A DNA stretch of 64,000 nucleotides from Rhodobacteraceae bacterium EL53 (GCA_900313015.1 OMPR01000008.1:372001-436000); one strand, 5' to 3'. Shown: positions 46,301-55,408, counted from the stretch's first letter. Translations and numbers: made by a program. The notes: generated from the sequence alone by a model not told the origin.

Positions 46301-46885
46301 TTGACGCAGATCGCGCCAATCATCAAGAAAATGCTGGACGATGATCCGACTGACACGACGTGGAAGCCCGGTTTCGCCATTGTCGCTAGCGATTTAGGGC
46401 ATAGAGAAGCATCCAGTCGTATGCTTCGAGAAATGGCAGAAGATGACTTTTCTTTTGCTTTGGATGCCAAATACAGCACGACCTTGGCTTATCTTGCAGA
46501 GGTTAGCGCAGTATCGGATGCAGGGGATCTTTCAGAGCGACTCTACGATCTTTTGACCCCTTACGAAGACATGACGATAACGGCGGGTGTGACCACGGTT
46601 TGTCTGGGCGCAGCCGCTCGCCAACTAGGGATACTGTCATCTGCACTCGGTGAATGGCAACGAGCAGAGCGGCACTTTGAAGAAGCGCTCCAGTTAAACC
46701 AACGAATGCGGTCAGCGCCCTGGCAAGCTTGGGCAAAATACGATTTGGCCGAGATGTTATTGAGGCGCGGCCGGCCCGAAGATCGCAACAGAGCTGACGC
46801 CGCAATTAACGATTCTATAGACGTGGCGGCTAAGTTGAGTATGGTTAGATTAACGAAAAACTGTGAAAACCTATTGAAATTTTGA
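43340..46885 (+). CDS. SAM-domain class III nucleotide cyclase with AAA-type ATPase and TPR region
   Basis: A protein of about 1181 residues in four parts. A sterile-alpha-motif domain (1-60: WLGHLGLGVYAEVFSENDVDMRVLPLL) comes first. A class III cyclase domain follows (about 90-270) with metal Asp motifs LFADIVGST and YLGDGALTYFG and the ribose-binding GDTPNLAARLQ. A signalling ATPase comes next (Walker A GDAGIGKSR near 313; LMVLEDSHWID near 450). A TPR-like helical repeat region runs to the end (about 690-1180). It probably makes cAMP in response to signals read by the ATPase/TPR part; the signal is unknown. No transmembrane segment is seen. The start at 43340 is the family-like MSSSVSSWL. 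Confidence 0.9.
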   Translation: MSSSVSSWLGHLGLGVYAEVFSENDVDMRVLPLLEEADLRELGVSLGHRKVLLAAIANIGSESPPENIPEIETAAAPKLETTPTDDAEHRLLTILFADIVGSTELSQQLTPEQMREILRSFQDAVTGVVSKYGGYVAKYLGDGALTYFGWPTAYEDHASRAVHAGLEIIEAIEDIRFNDIAMSARVGIATGHVVVGDLVSAGGIETGAIAGDTPNLAARLQAQARPGEVVIGPDTQRLCGGEFILETLGETRLKGYENEIVPHRVVELKKLESRFSAQTRSGSAELVGRVGELQILLDRWQSALKGKGQMVLISGDAGIGKSRLVEELMRAVVQTPHELVRMQCSPYHSTSAFHPIAERILRLSGIKPDDAADIRAAKIKSMLKVAPPQVPHAVEVYAELLSIELAKSPETLSLAPQDLKDLTIQTIVERMAAMANNQPVLMVLEDSHWIDPSTQEVLERLASRISDLPALVVVTQRPEGASDWTLDFDNATQLPIGLLTREQTAEMMSGILGQTPDTTFIDYMETRAAGIPLFVEELTRSVAERSDSDSDATIPDTLQGSLMARLDKLSSGARNVALVASVIGRDFEPQLLASVLSTKVGELEPHLGELARARILVSGVSGPGARMFRHALIQDTAYQSLLSRTRQAHHLAIGRALEAGIGGVVEREPEVLARHFTEAGNPRDAIGYWIKAAERALARSANFEAVEHAKAAISLADQLEDKAEQLSAKIATGVLLGRALDSAGEIHQACQVLKAAVDLADKHADLERFADAVIHFSSSLFLSSLPVSSSIDLLEEALARTPKDNQKLRCQLLSTLARGCQMEGAPRKSARYRAEALTLVRQLDDKASLCSLLFSEFLTPISVREVIELGSWRSKLDEMLLVSDEVNDTERARARSLEVFVCAEMGDRDRMDQALTHLAQLGENRQHMHFEVILSHGMAMKAILDGDFQAAEELTNRAFDLGQKTYGGAMEGVHGMQMFTIRREQGRLTQIAPIIKKMLDDDPTDTTWKPGFAIVASDLGHREASSRMLREMAEDDFSFALDAKYSTTLAYLAEVSAVSDAGDLSERLYDLLTPYEDMTITAGVTTVCLGAAARQLGILSSALGEWQRAERHFEEALQLNQRMRSAPWQAWAKYDLAEMLLRRGRPEDRNRADAAINDSIDVAAKLSMVRLTKNCENLLKF

Positions 46886-46928
46886 CTTTTGCGAAACCGG
46901 ACTGACCCCTGATTGATTGGAGATGCCA

Positions 46929-47186
46929 ATGCCGAAGTTTATTATTGAACGAAACTTTGCCGAGAAATTGGTCCTTACTGCGGACGACACGGCGGGTATC
47001 CAGCGGATCAACGATGACGAAGAAGTTCGCTGGATCGTTTCATTTCTAAGTGCAGATCAGCGAAAATCTTATTGTCTTTACGAAGCGCAAGACGCCGCCG
47101 CAATCAAGCGCGCTGCAAATCGGGCAGGCGTGCCTGCGGACGTAATCGTTTCTGTTGATGAGTTTGATCCTGCGATTTTTGCTTGA
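46929..47186 (+). CDS. DUF4242 small protein
   Basis: A protein of about 85 residues, MPKFIIERNFAEKLVLT, with VRWIVSFLSADQRKSYCLYEAQDAAAIKRAANRAGVPADVIVSV. This is the ferredoxin-like DUF4242 pattern (WxxSF...YCxYEA...AI+xxAxxAGxPA), a family described as nickel-binding. The function is unknown. It follows the cyclase gene by 43 bp with GGAG 6 nt before the ATG at 46929 (46923 is also possible). Members often sit beside cyclase/ATPase proteins, which supports a functional link. Confidence 0.78.
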   Translation: MPKFIIERNFAEKLVLTADDTAGIQRINDDEEVRWIVSFLSADQRKSYCLYEAQDAAAIKRAANRAGVPADVIVSVDEFDPAIFA

Positions 47187-47313
47187 TCTGAATACGTCGA
47201 TTTGGCGTGTATCGATTAGCCCCTTGTTTCGAAAAATTGAACGCAATCCATGATGCCGGTCGCAGAACTGGCGCATCCCATCTTTGGTGAGGCAAAATTC
47301 ACCAGGTAATGAA

Positions 47314-47333
47314 CCTCCACTTTTTATTGGAGG
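47314..47333 (+). promoter_or_regulatory. Hairpin covering the ribosome site of the flavoenzyme gene
   Basis: CCTCCA (47314-47319) pairs with TGGAGG (47328-47333) around an 8-nt AT-rich loop. TGGAGG is the ribosome site for the ATG at 47339, so the hairpin could limit translation. Only 6 bp, so chance is possible. Confidence 0.4.
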
Positions 47334-47338
47334 CGAAA

Positions 47339-48760
47339 ATGACAATTGAAGTTACTGCTAGCAACGGCAACGCAGTCGAGATTTCGACAGACACGATTGA
47401 AGCACTGAATATGTCCCTACGCGGTGACGTGGTGACCCAGGGTAGCCCCGGGTACGACGAAGCGCGGACTATCTGGAACGCTATGCATGATCGCCAACCC
47501 GGGCTAGTAATACGCGCACTTGGTGCCAGCGACATCCAGACAGCCGTGAATTTTGCACGCGACAATGGTCTCTTAATTTCGATCCGCAGTGGTGGTCACC
47601 AGATTGCAGGCCATGCGGTCCGGGACGGGGTGTTGATGTTGGATCTCTCAAACATGAAGTCGGTATATGTCGATCCGAATTCGCGTCGTGCCCGTGTTGA
47701 ACCTGGGGCAACATTGGGGGACGTAGACAAAGAAACGCAGGTTCATGGTTTGGCAGTACCAGTGGGGATCAACTCTACCACTGGGATTGCGGGCCTGACA
47801 TTGGGCGGCGGCTTTGGCTGGATCACTCGTAAATACGGCATGACAATCGACAACCTGATATCAGCAGATGTCGTGCTTGCGGATGGTTCAATGATCCGGG
47901 CCAGCGCGGACGAGAACTCTGATTTGTTCTGGGCAATCCGCGGTGGAGGGGGAAATTTCGGCGTCATTTCATCCTTCGAATTTATGCTTCATCCGGTTGG
48001 TCCAGAGGTGACGGCCGGCCTTATTGTGCATCCGCTCGAGGCGGCCGCCGATCTATTGCCGCACTACGAGCGTATCGCCAATACGGCCCCTGACGAACTG
48101 ACGGTGTGGGTCGTCATGCGCAAGGCACCACCTCTTCCGTTCCTTCCACCCGAATGGCATGGCCGCGACGTGTTAATCTTTGCAGCCTGCCTCTGCGAAG
48201 AAACAGAAGAAGGTCGGAAATCTTTAACTGAACTCCAGGCACTGGGAGAGCCAATTGTCGATGTCATGGGTCCCAATCCGTTTGTCGGATGGGAAGCGGC
48301 ATTTGACCCGCTATTGACACCCGGTGCTCGCAATTACTGGAAAAGCCATGACTTGATTTCGCTACCAGTCAACGCAACGGACCTCATAATTGAGGCTGTG
48401 CGAAATACGCCCAGCCCAGATTGTGAAATTTTTCTCGCGCATCTGGGCGGTGCAATGTCTCAGGTGGAGGCAGGAGCAACAGCTTATCCTCAGCGGAATT
48501 CTCACTTTATCATGAATGTACACACGAGGTGGCATAGCCCAGATGATGATGACATCTGTCGTACATGGGCGCGGACCCTGTTTGACGATGTATCGCCATT
48601 TTCAGCGGGTACAGCATATGTGAATTTCGTCCCCGATGACGAACCCGAGCGTATGGCCGATGTTTATGGCACAAATTATGAAAAGTTGATCCAGGCAAAG
48701 AACACGTATGACCCCAAGAATTTGTTCCGCATAAATCACAACATTGCCCCTCAGGTGTAG
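47339..48760 (+). CDS. FAD-linked oxidoreductase, berberine-bridge enzyme type
   Basis: A protein of about 473 residues. The PCMH-type FAD domain has VIRALGASDIQTAVNFARDNGLLISIRSGGHQIAGHAV with the flavin-attaching His87, then GINSTTGIAGLTLGGGFGWITRKYG and FWAIRGGGGNFGVISSFEF. The C-terminal BBE segment is YDPKNLFRINHNIAP. The usual second attachment Cys (GxCxxVG) is replaced by NSTTG, so FAD is probably bound through one His only. The substrate (sugar, alcohol or alkaloid-like) is unknown. It follows DUF4242 by 152 bp on the same strand. Confidence 0.88.
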   Translation: MTIEVTASNGNAVEISTDTIEALNMSLRGDVVTQGSPGYDEARTIWNAMHDRQPGLVIRALGASDIQTAVNFARDNGLLISIRSGGHQIAGHAVRDGVLMLDLSNMKSVYVDPNSRRARVEPGATLGDVDKETQVHGLAVPVGINSTTGIAGLTLGGGFGWITRKYGMTIDNLISADVVLADGSMIRASADENSDLFWAIRGGGGNFGVISSFEFMLHPVGPEVTAGLIVHPLEAAADLLPHYERIANTAPDELTVWVVMRKAPPLPFLPPEWHGRDVLIFAACLCEETEEGRKSLTELQALGEPIVDVMGPNPFVGWEAAFDPLLTPGARNYWKSHDLISLPVNATDLIIEAVRNTPSPDCEIFLAHLGGAMSQVEAGATAYPQRNSHFIMNVHTRWHSPDDDDICRTWARTLFDDVSPFSAGTAYVNFVPDDEPERMADVYGTNYEKLIQAKNTYDPKNLFRINHNIAPQV

Positions 48761-48934
48761 CTACACATCCAGGTAACTACGGGGTCGCAGTTCTCGGTAA
48801 GTTGCTATGTCAAAAGCACTGTAGGTCACCGGAAACGAGGATCATGCAAATATCGCAGGCCGAGTTGCCGGGGCTAGATATTTTTCGCGTTCACCACCAG
48901 CCCAGAGGGGGGCGGTCCGCACAGGAAAGTCCAG

Positions 48935-48957
48935 CCTCTCTAACTTGGTTAGAGAGG
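48935..48957. terminator. Perfect 10-bp hairpin at the end of the lipoprotein gene
   Basis: CCTCTCTAAC (48935-48944), TTG, GTTAGAGAGG (48948-48957). TTT follows on the plus strand, so it could end transcripts from the flavoenzyme gene. The lipoprotein stop codon (TAA) is within the stem on the minus strand. Confidence 0.6.
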
Positions 48958-49383
48958 TTTCCCTCCTGAGCCAGCAAAGAGACGAGACAACATCCGCTCC
49001 GTGCGGGAATTTGCGACAACAACATGGACGTCTGGCCCGGCCCTCTGAGGGACATTCAGATAGTTTTCAATCCGAACAATAACGCCATTTTCGTGTGGTG
49101 TGGTCGTAAGATCTATAACGATCTGAGGCAAATCATCTATGTGACCATCATAAGATAGAATCGCAGCGGCGGTTTCATCGGGGGACATGTTTATCCTGCA
49201 TTGAATGTGCGATTCGGATTTACGAATAAAGCTGGCTGGCGGTTGCGAACACCGCTGTGTGAAAGCATTAATCAGCGGTTCAGGCTTGCTTTCGAACACC
49301 GCTGCTTGTGACGATGATCCCGTTATTTGTGGTGCACAGGCGCTGGTGGCCAACAATAGGATAATGGTTTTGACGTGATTCAT
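48949..49383 (-). CDS. Small predicted lipoprotein
   Basis: A protein of about 144 residues from the ATG at 49383. The N-terminus MNHVKTIILLLATSACAPQ is a lipoprotein signal with Cys16 in a TSAC lipobox. The mature part has no motif I recognise (HIQCRINMSPDETAAAILSYDGH, then VIVRIENYLNVPQ). The stop codon lies inside a 10-bp hairpin (48935-48957). It is transcribed against its neighbours and has nrdJ upstream on the other strand. Confidence 0.65.
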   Translation of the reverse strand: MNHVKTIILLLATSACAPQITGSSSQAAVFESKPEPLINAFTQRCSQPPASFIRKSESHIQCRINMSPDETAAAILSYDGHIDDLPQIVIDLTTTPHENGVIVRIENYLNVPQRAGPDVHVVVANSRTERMLSRLFAGSGGKPL

Positions 49384-49723
49384 GGTGTCTTTCGAAGTGA
49401 ACAGAAGAATCCAGTTTGGGATCAAACGTAAGGTATTTATGACACAAGGTATGTAGCTGGATTCGGAAGCTTTGCGAGGTATTTCGCTCGTTTGTCTTGT
49501 GAGTAATTTTTACGGCTGGCCAATATAATCAAGGAATTTCCGTGCCTTCACTGGCAAACGTGCAAGGCACAACCCTAGGTTTATCCTGTGGAGGAATCGG
49601 GTTTTGCCGCATAACTCAATTGCGACAGGGGTGGGTCAACAGAAAAGTTTCGCTTCGGAGTGTGAATTTTGCGTTGACCAAGTATGTCCAAGTACGCCAA
49701 ATTGTGGATGTCGATTGCGGTGG

Positions 49724-49739
49724 CACTATATCTAGTGTC
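49724..49739 (+). promoter_or_regulatory. NrdR box upstream of nrdJ
   Basis: CACTATATCTAGTG within CACTATATCTAGTGTC matches the NrdR box consensus (ACACTATATATAGTGT type), a near-palindrome with one central mismatch. It lies about 195 bp before the nrdJ start. NrdR represses ribonucleotide reductase genes according to nucleotide state (family knowledge). I do not see a convincing second box at the usual helical spacing. TATATC inside it could double as the -10 element. Confidence 0.65.
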
Positions 49740-49930
49740 GTGAGCCTGGTCGGTAACAAGGATGGGACCTTTTACTTCTGAGCTTCTTTGGCACTCCGTG
49801 TCGATTTTGTGCTGTGTTGCAAGCAGTGCACACAGAAGGCTTGTCCTGTCAAATCGACCTAAGAGGTTGGTGCATCACTGGGGGGCCAATTCGGCCAAGA
49901 CGAATAGCTGGAATGTAGGGGCAGCGGACT
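49740..49930 (+). other. Structured leader of nrdJ
   Basis: If transcription starts at the NrdR box, nrdJ has a leader of about 185 nt. GTCGATTT (49800-49807) and AAATCGAC (49851-49858) pair perfectly, enclosing TGTGC/GCACA pairings. I searched by eye for the cobalamin-riboswitch B12 box and did not find it. The upstream part of this intergenic region (49384-49720) shows no gene; an open frame at 49542-49781 crosses the NrdR box and is unlikely to be real. Confidence 0.4.
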
Positions 49931-52900
49931 ATGAAAATTGATAGAAAATTCACGAAAGCAGGGCAGGACGCTTATGCAGAATTGGATTTCATCTCGGCAA
50001 CTTCAGAGATTCGCAACCCAGACGGCACCATCGTTTTCCGGCTTGAGAATATCGAGGTTCCCAACACATGGAGCCAAGTCGCCAGCGATGTCATCGCGCA
50101 GAAATATTTCCGTAAGGCTGGTGTTCCAACACGCCTGAAGAAAGTCCGGGAAAAAGATGTTCCTGAGTTTTTGTGGCGGTCGGTTCCAGACGGAGAAGTC
50201 GAGTTTGGCGGCGAGACGTCCTCCAAACAGGTTTTCGATCGTCTCGCAGGCGCTTGGGCCTATTGGGGTTGGAAGGGGGGCTATTTTTCCAACGAAGATG
50301 ACGCGCGCGCTTATTATGATGAGATGCGGTTCATGCTGGCGACACAACGTGCCGCTCCGAACTCCCCGCAGTGGTTCAACACGGGTTTACACTGGGCTTA
50401 CGGTATCGATGGTCCGGCACAGGGACACCATTATGTCGATTACAAAACTGGTAAACTGACAAAGTCCAAATCCTCTTACGAGCACCCACAACCGCATGCT
50501 TGCTTTATTCAAGGTGTGCAGGATGATCTGGTAAACGAAGGCGGCATCATGGATCTGTGGGTGCGCGAAGCGCGCCTGTTTAAATATGGGTCAGGTACTG
50601 GCACCAACTTCTCGCACCTTCGTGGCGAAGGGGAATCCTTGTCGGGTGGTGGCAAATCTTCAGGCCTCATGGGTTTTTTGAAAATCGGTGACCGTGCTGC
50701 AGGAGCCATCAAATCCGGCGGCACCACACGGCGTGCAGCGAAAATGGTTATCGTTGACGCAGATCACCCGGATATTCAGGATTTCATCAACTGGAAAGTC
50801 ATAGAAGAGCAGAAAGTTGCGAGCATCGTGGCTGGCTCCAAGATGCACGAAGCCAAGTTGAATGGTATTTTCGATGCGCTGAAGCTTTGGGATGGAAAGG
50901 CGCAAGACGCCTATGACCCTGCGCACAATGACGCCCTCAAACTAGCGATCCGCGAAGCGAAAAAAGTCGCAATTCCAGAAACTTACATCAAGCGCGTGCT
51001 GGACTATGCCAAGCAAGGTCACACAAGCATTGAGTTTCCAACCTATGATACAGATTGGGACAGCGAAGCCTACAGCTCTGTGTCAGGGCAAAACTCGAAC
51101 AACTCAATCCGGGTGACAAACGGTTTTCTCAAAGCGATTGAAAAAGACGCGGATTGGGAATTGATCAACCGCACCGACGGAAAAGTCGCCAAAGTCGTCA
51201 AAGCACGCGACCTCTGGGCTCAGGTTGGGCATGCTGCGTGGGCCTGTGCCGACCCTGGCATTCAGTACCACGACACAGTGAACGAATGGCACACATGCCC
51301 CGAAGACGGTGAAATTCGCGGTTCAAACCCTTGTTCCGAATACATGTTCCTTGATGACACTGCGTGCAATCTTGCGTCCATGAACCTGCTGACTTTCCTC
51401 AAAGATGGGAAGTTTCAAGCAGAGGATTACATGCATGCGGCACGCCTGTGGACGCTGACGCTCGAAGTGTCTGTGACTATGGCGCAGTTCCCCTCGAAAG
51501 AAATCGCGCAGCTTTCCTATGATTTCCGGACATTGGGTCTGGGGTACGCAAATATCGGTGGCCTGTTGATGAACATGGGTCATGGCTACGACAGTGACGA
51601 GGGACGAGCGCTCTGTGGTGCGCTGACCGCGATCATGACAGGTGTTGCTTATGCGACATCGGCTGAAATCGCTGGCGAGCTGGGACCGTTTGCTGGATAT
51701 GAACGCAATGCAGAACACATGCTGCGTGTGATCAGAAACCACCGCAAAGCGGCACACGGTGCAAGCACTGGCTACGAAAAACTGGCGGTCAAGCCGGTCC
51801 CTCTGGATCATGACAATTGCCCGGATGTACGATTGATCGATCTTGCCATGTCCGCATGGGATGAAGCGCTGAGCCTTGGTGAGAAAAATGGCTATCGCAA
51901 CGCTCAATCGACTGTGATCGCGCCGACCGGGACCATTGGTCTGGTTATGGATTGCGACACCACGGGGATTGAGCCGGATTTTGCGCTTGTTAAGTTCAAA
52001 AAACTGGCTGGCGGCGGCTATTTCAAGATCATCAACCGGTCTGTGCCGTCTGCTCTCGAAAACCTGGGCTACAGCTCGTCCGAGATTGAAGAGATCGTAT
52101 CCTCAGCTGTGGGACACGGGTCCATCGGAAATGCGCCTGCAATCAATCACACCTCGCTCACCGGGCACGGGTTTGGTCCCAACGAATTGTCCAAGATTGA
52201 TGCCGCTCTCGAAAGCGCGTTTGATATCCGGTTTGTGTTCAATCAGTGGACACTAGGCGAAGAGTTCTGCACTCAGGTGCTGGGTATTCCTGCACCTAAA
52301 TTGAATGACCCGACTTTCGATTTGCTGCGTCATCTGGGCTTTACCCGGGCTGACATTGATGCCGCGAACGATCATGTTTGCGGAACGATGACGCTGGAAG
52401 GGGCGCCGTTCCTCAAGGAAGAGCATTATCACATCTTTGATTGTGCAAACCCTTGTGGGAAAAAAGGCAAGCGGTTCCTGAATGTTGACAGCCACATCAC
52501 TATGATGGCTGCAGCGCAGTCCTTTATTTCGGGTGCGATCTCCAAAACCATCAATATGCCCAACGATGCGACAATCGAAGATTGTCAAAAAGCATATGAG
52601 CTGAGCTGGTCTTTGGGGGTAAAGGCGAACGCACTTTATCGCGACGGATCCAAGTTGAGCCAGCCATTGGCTGCCGCACTGGTCGAAGATGATGACGATG
52701 CCGCAGACGTTCTAGAAAGTGGTACACCCACTGAAAAGGCAACTGTTTTGGCGGAAAAGATCATCGAAAAGGTGATCGTCAAAGAAGTAATCCGCTCGCA
52801 CCGCGAAAAGATGCCCGAACGACGCAAAGGGTATACGCAAAAAGCAGTCGTTGGTGGCCACAAGGTCTATCTGCGGACAGGCGAATACTCGGATGGGGCA

Positions 52901-53572
52901 TTGGGTGAAATCTTCATCGATATGCACAAAGAGGGCGCAGGCTTTCGTGCAATGATGAACAACTTCGCCATCGCTGTGTCTGTTGGGCTGCAATATGGCG
53001 TCCCGCTCGAAGAATTTGTGGATGCGTTTACGTTTACCAAGTTCGAACCGGCTGGCATGGTGCAGGGCAATGACTCGATCAAAAACGCCACATCCATCCT
53101 GGATTACATTTTCCGTGAGTTGGCTGTCAGCTATTTGGACCGAACCGATCTGGCACATGTGAAACCCGAAGGGGCATCGTTCGATGACATCGGACGTGGG
53201 GTCGATGAAGGTCTGTCAAACGTCGACAAGGTGAGTGAAACTGCGGCCTCCAAGTCATTGGAAGTACTTAAGCAAATCAGTTCCACAGGGTATCTTCGGA
53301 AACGTCTGCCTCAGGATTTGGTTGTGTTGCAGGGTGGTCAGGCCGAAACGGGTTTGACGGGTACAGATCCGGTATCGAACCTGCAGACTTTGGTCCCTGA
53401 AACTGGGCCAGCTCCTACCACGGCCGTTGGTGGTGGTATGGATGCACGAGTAAAGGCCAAGATGCAGGGCTACGAAGGCGAAGCCTGTGGGGAATGCGGA
53501 AACTACACATTGGTGCGCAATGGGACTTGCATGAAATGCAATACCTGCGGCTCAACAAGCGGGTGCAGCTAA
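49931..53572 (+). CDS. nrdJ: Adenosylcobalamin-dependent ribonucleotide reductase (class II)
   Basis: A 1213-residue protein, the large class II form. [20 protein letters not shown] and [18 protein letters not shown] start the catalytic barrel. The active-site loop is [27 protein letters not shown] (NPCSE with radical Cys and Glu). Later segments include [28 protein letters not shown]. The C-terminal redox tail is a zinc-ribbon-like [22 protein letters not shown]. It reduces ribonucleotides using B12 and so needs no oxygen or iron. It is single in this window with no nrdAB or nrdE/F nearby. Confidence 0.96.
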   Translation: MKIDRKFTKAGQDAYAELDFISATSEIRNPDGTIVFRLENIEVPNTWSQVASDVIAQKYFRKAGVPTRLKKVREKDVPEFLWRSVPDGEVEFGGETSSKQVFDRLAGAWAYWGWKGGYFSNEDDARAYYDEMRFMLATQRAAPNSPQWFNTGLHWAYGIDGPAQGHHYVDYKTGKLTKSKSSYEHPQPHACFIQGVQDDLVNEGGIMDLWVREARLFKYGSGTGTNFSHLRGEGESLSGGGKSSGLMGFLKIGDRAAGAIKSGGTTRRAAKMVIVDADHPDIQDFINWKVIEEQKVASIVAGSKMHEAKLNGIFDALKLWDGKAQDAYDPAHNDALKLAIREAKKVAIPETYIKRVLDYAKQGHTSIEFPTYDTDWDSEAYSSVSGQNSNNSIRVTNGFLKAIEKDADWELINRTDGKVAKVVKARDLWAQVGHAAWACADPGIQYHDTVNEWHTCPEDGEIRGSNPCSEYMFLDDTACNLASMNLLTFLKDGKFQAEDYMHAARLWTLTLEVSVTMAQFPSKEIAQLSYDFRTLGLGYANIGGLLMNMGHGYDSDEGRALCGALTAIMTGVAYATSAEIAGELGPFAGYERNAEHMLRVIRNHRKAAHGASTGYEKLAVKPVPLDHDNCPDVRLIDLAMSAWDEALSLGEKNGYRNAQSTVIAPTGTIGLVMDCDTTGIEPDFALVKFKKLAGGGYFKIINRSVPSALENLGYSSSEIEEIVSSAVGHGSIGNAPAINHTSLTGHGFGPNELSKIDAALESAFDIRFVFNQWTLGEEFCTQVLGIPAPKLNDPTFDLLRHLGFTRADIDAANDHVCGTMTLEGAPFLKEEHYHIFDCANPCGKKGKRFLNVDSHITMMAAAQSFISGAISKTINMPNDATIEDCQKAYELSWSLGVKANALYRDGSKLSQPLAAALVEDDDDAADVLESGTPTEKATVLAEKIIEKVIVKEVIRSHREKMPERRKGYTQKAVVGGHKVYLRTGEYSDGALGEIFIDMHKEGAGFRAMMNNFAIAVSVGLQYGVPLEEFVDAFTFTKFEPAGMVQGNDSIKNATSILDYIFRELAVSYLDRTDLAHVKPEGASFDDIGRGVDEGLSNVDKVSETAASKSLEVLKQISSTGYLRKRLPQDLVVLQGGQAETGLTGTDPVSNLQTLVPETGPAPTTAVGGGMDARVKAKMQGYEGEACGECGNYTLVRNGTCMKCNTCGSTSGCS

Positions 53573-53774
53573 AGCTGCTCCATTACAAAATCGCGTCAGG
53601 AATGGCGCGTAAGGGACTGAGTTCGCTCTGATAACTTTGTTCCTTATGAATGGGTGGGCGACAGCTTTGTCCTTCCCACTCTGTCACGGAACGGGTGCGC
53701 TCGTTCCATGCGACGTCCAGGCCGCAGGCAAAAAACACCGGGCGGTTAATAAAATGAGCTTGGATGGCGAAACT

Positions 53775-53800
53775 GGGGGGGCTTGTGCCTCCCCATTTTT
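53775..53800 (+). terminator. Rho-independent terminator between nrdJ and the glycosyltransferase gene
   Basis: GGGGGGGC-TTGT-GCCTCCCC (53775-53794, one G-U pair) is followed by ATTTTT. It lies about 200 bp beyond the nrdJ stop. Confidence 0.75.
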
Positions 53801-53847
53801 CGTTTGATATGAAGGGGCAATCAGGTGCCATAAACAAGGTCGCGAAC

Positions 53848-54591
53848 ATGCCAAAACTCAGCATTTGTATTCCTGCATATGATATGGGCGGACACGGTGC
53901 GCAATTTCTCGCAGAGTCGTTTGAGCGCCTGAAGCAACAAACCTTTCGCGATTTCGAAGTGATTGTATCGGATCAGTCTAAAGATGATGCCGTTCAGAAA
54001 ATATGTGCCGGGGTTGAGGGGATCAAAGTTCATCACGTGTGGTTTCGCGATGGGCCTAAACAGGCGTCGGCCAATTCCAACAATGCGATGCGTCATGCCA
54101 GTGGTGAAATCCTCAAAATTCTGTTCCAAGATGACCTCATAAACGGAACAGACGCCTTACAAAAAATGAGTGATGCATTTTCGGACTCTGGTGTGGTTTG
54201 GTTGGTGTGTGGATCGGGGGTGACGCGCGATGGGCAGATGATTGAGCGCCCTATGGTTCCGCATCTGCATCCACAAATTCAGTTTGGAAAGAACACGATA
54301 AGCAGCCCGTCAGTTCTGGCGTTTCGCACAATCAACAAGCTGGACTTTGATGAAGAGCTGATTTGGTTGATGGATGTCGATATCTACAAGCGATTTGCGC
54401 AAAAATACGGTGCGCCTTGTGTTGTACCAGACACTCTCGTCTTGAACCGGCTGCATATGGGCCAGGTCAGTGCAAGTGTTTCCCCCGAACTGCGACGGAA
54501 AGAGTTGAAGTATATCCGGAAAAAGTTTCTACCTCATGAGACAATGAAAGACCGCATTCAGTATTATAAGCAGATCCTCAAAGCGCGCTGA
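53848..54591 (+). CDS. Family 2 glycosyltransferase
   Basis: A protein of about 247 residues starting MPKLSICIPAYDMGG, the GT-A nucleotide-sugar fold opening. FRDFEVIVSDQSKDDAV carries the first Asp region. ASGEILKILFQDDLINGTDAL has the DxD-like FQDDL motif, and WLMDVDIYKRFAQKYG follows. It transfers a sugar from an activated donor; the acceptor is unknown. The start follows AAGGTCGCG. A methyltransferase gene follows on the same strand, suggesting a small glycan-modifying pair. Confidence 0.82.
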   Translation: MPKLSICIPAYDMGGHGAQFLAESFERLKQQTFRDFEVIVSDQSKDDAVQKICAGVEGIKVHHVWFRDGPKQASANSNNAMRHASGEILKILFQDDLINGTDALQKMSDAFSDSGVVWLVCGSGVTRDGQMIERPMVPHLHPQIQFGKNTISSPSVLAFRTINKLDFDEELIWLMDVDIYKRFAQKYGAPCVVPDTLVLNRLHMGQVSASVSPELRRKELKYIRKKFLPHETMKDRIQYYKQILKAR

Positions 54592-54637
54592 GGCGTGATA
54601 TTGAGAAGATCCAGACTTGAAAGACTTGGAGACCCAG

Positions 54638-55408
54638 ATGGACCCAATTACATCGACCATACGATTTCTGCGCCGTGCACTGACCGGTGCTCCTTATCGG
54701 TATGACTATTTTGGGGATCATTTAGCGGTCCGGAAAAAGTACATCCCGTTTTTGCACGATGACAAATTTCAAGGCAGCTGGGATCAGGTGTGTAAAGAGA
54801 GCGCACCGCACTGGATTGGTGGGACTCCGGACATTCGCTGGCGGATCCATGTGTGCCTATGGGCTGCTGAGTGTTGTCTGCGCATTCCCGGAGATTTTGC
54901 TGAGTTCGGTGTGAACACGGGGCTGCTTTCGACGATGATTGTACGCAATAGCGATTTCGATCAAAGCGGGAAAAAGTTCTTTTTGTTCGACACTTACGAG
55001 GGCATTCCGGTGGACATGGCCAGCGAGGCCGAAATGGCTGGTGTCGCGAAGATGAACAAAAATATGTACACTGGGAATCCGGCGAATACCAACATCATCG
55101 AATTTGCGCGAAAGCAATTCGCGCCGCACCCGAATGTGGTTTTGGTCCAGGGTTTGTTGCCGGGATCCATCGATCAGGTGGAGTTTGAAAGCCTGAGCTA
55201 TATCTCGATCGATCTTAATATCACCTCGGCCGAAATGGGGACTATTGAGGCAATCTGGGATCGGATCACACCGGGTGGAATCATTGTGCTCGATGATTAT
55301 GGCTTAAGCGGGCATGAAGAACAGAATACAGCATGGAATGAGTTCGCCCGCCGTAAAGAGCGGACAATCATGGGTTTGCCGACCGGTCAGGGTATTTTGA
55401 TGCGGTGA
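54638..55408 (+). CDS. TylF/MycF-like O-methyltransferase
   Basis: A protein of about 256 residues. GDFAEFGVNTGLLSTMIVRN is the SAM-binding loop of the macrocin O-methyltransferase (TylF) family. KKFFLFDTYEGIPVDM and SYISIDLNITSAEMGTIEAIWDRITPGGIIVLDDYG follow, including the family Asp residues that bind metal. It likely O-methylates a sugar. The ATG at 54638 has GGAG 7 nt upstream; a TTG at 54617 is also in frame. It converges on mttB with 24 bp between stops. Confidence 0.83.
   Translation: MDPITSTIRFLRRALTGAPYRYDYFGDHLAVRKKYIPFLHDDKFQGSWDQVCKESAPHWIGGTPDIRWRIHVCLWAAECCLRIPGDFAEFGVNTGLLSTMIVRNSDFDQSGKKFFLFDTYEGIPVDMASEAEMAGVAKMNKNMYTGNPANTNIIEFARKQFAPHPNVVLVQGLLPGSIDQVEFESLSYISIDLNITSAEMGTIEAIWDRITPGGIIVLDDYGLSGHEEQNTAWNEFARRKERTIMGLPTGQGILMR

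Noticed and set aside
48880-48935. GGAAAGTCC resembling the conserved RNase P RNA P4 segment
   Set aside because: The matching downstream P4 strand and the overall length and structure of RNase P RNA are missing.
48844-48969. Plus-strand frame of 41 codons after the flavoenzyme gene, with AGG close to its ATG
   Set aside because: It overlaps the end of the lipoprotein gene and the hairpin, the ribosome-site spacing is too short, and the product has no recognisable pattern.
49542-49781. Plus-strand frame of 79 codons upstream of nrdJ starting with GTG
   Set aside because: It runs straight through the NrdR box and has no ribosome site or recognisable fold.
49740-49930. Cobalamin riboswitch expected near a B12-dependent enzyme
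   Set aside because: No B12-box-like core sequence was found by eye; the pairing pattern does not resemble the riboswitch. A covariance-model scan would be decisive.
53583-53864. Minus-strand open frame of 93 codons convergent with nrdJ, with a protein-like second half (GLDVAWNERTRSVTEWEG)
   Set aside because: Its only ATGs lie inside the glycosyltransferase gene and beyond the terminator at 53775-53800, and no ribosome site is visible. It might be a remnant. A homology search of the second half would decide.
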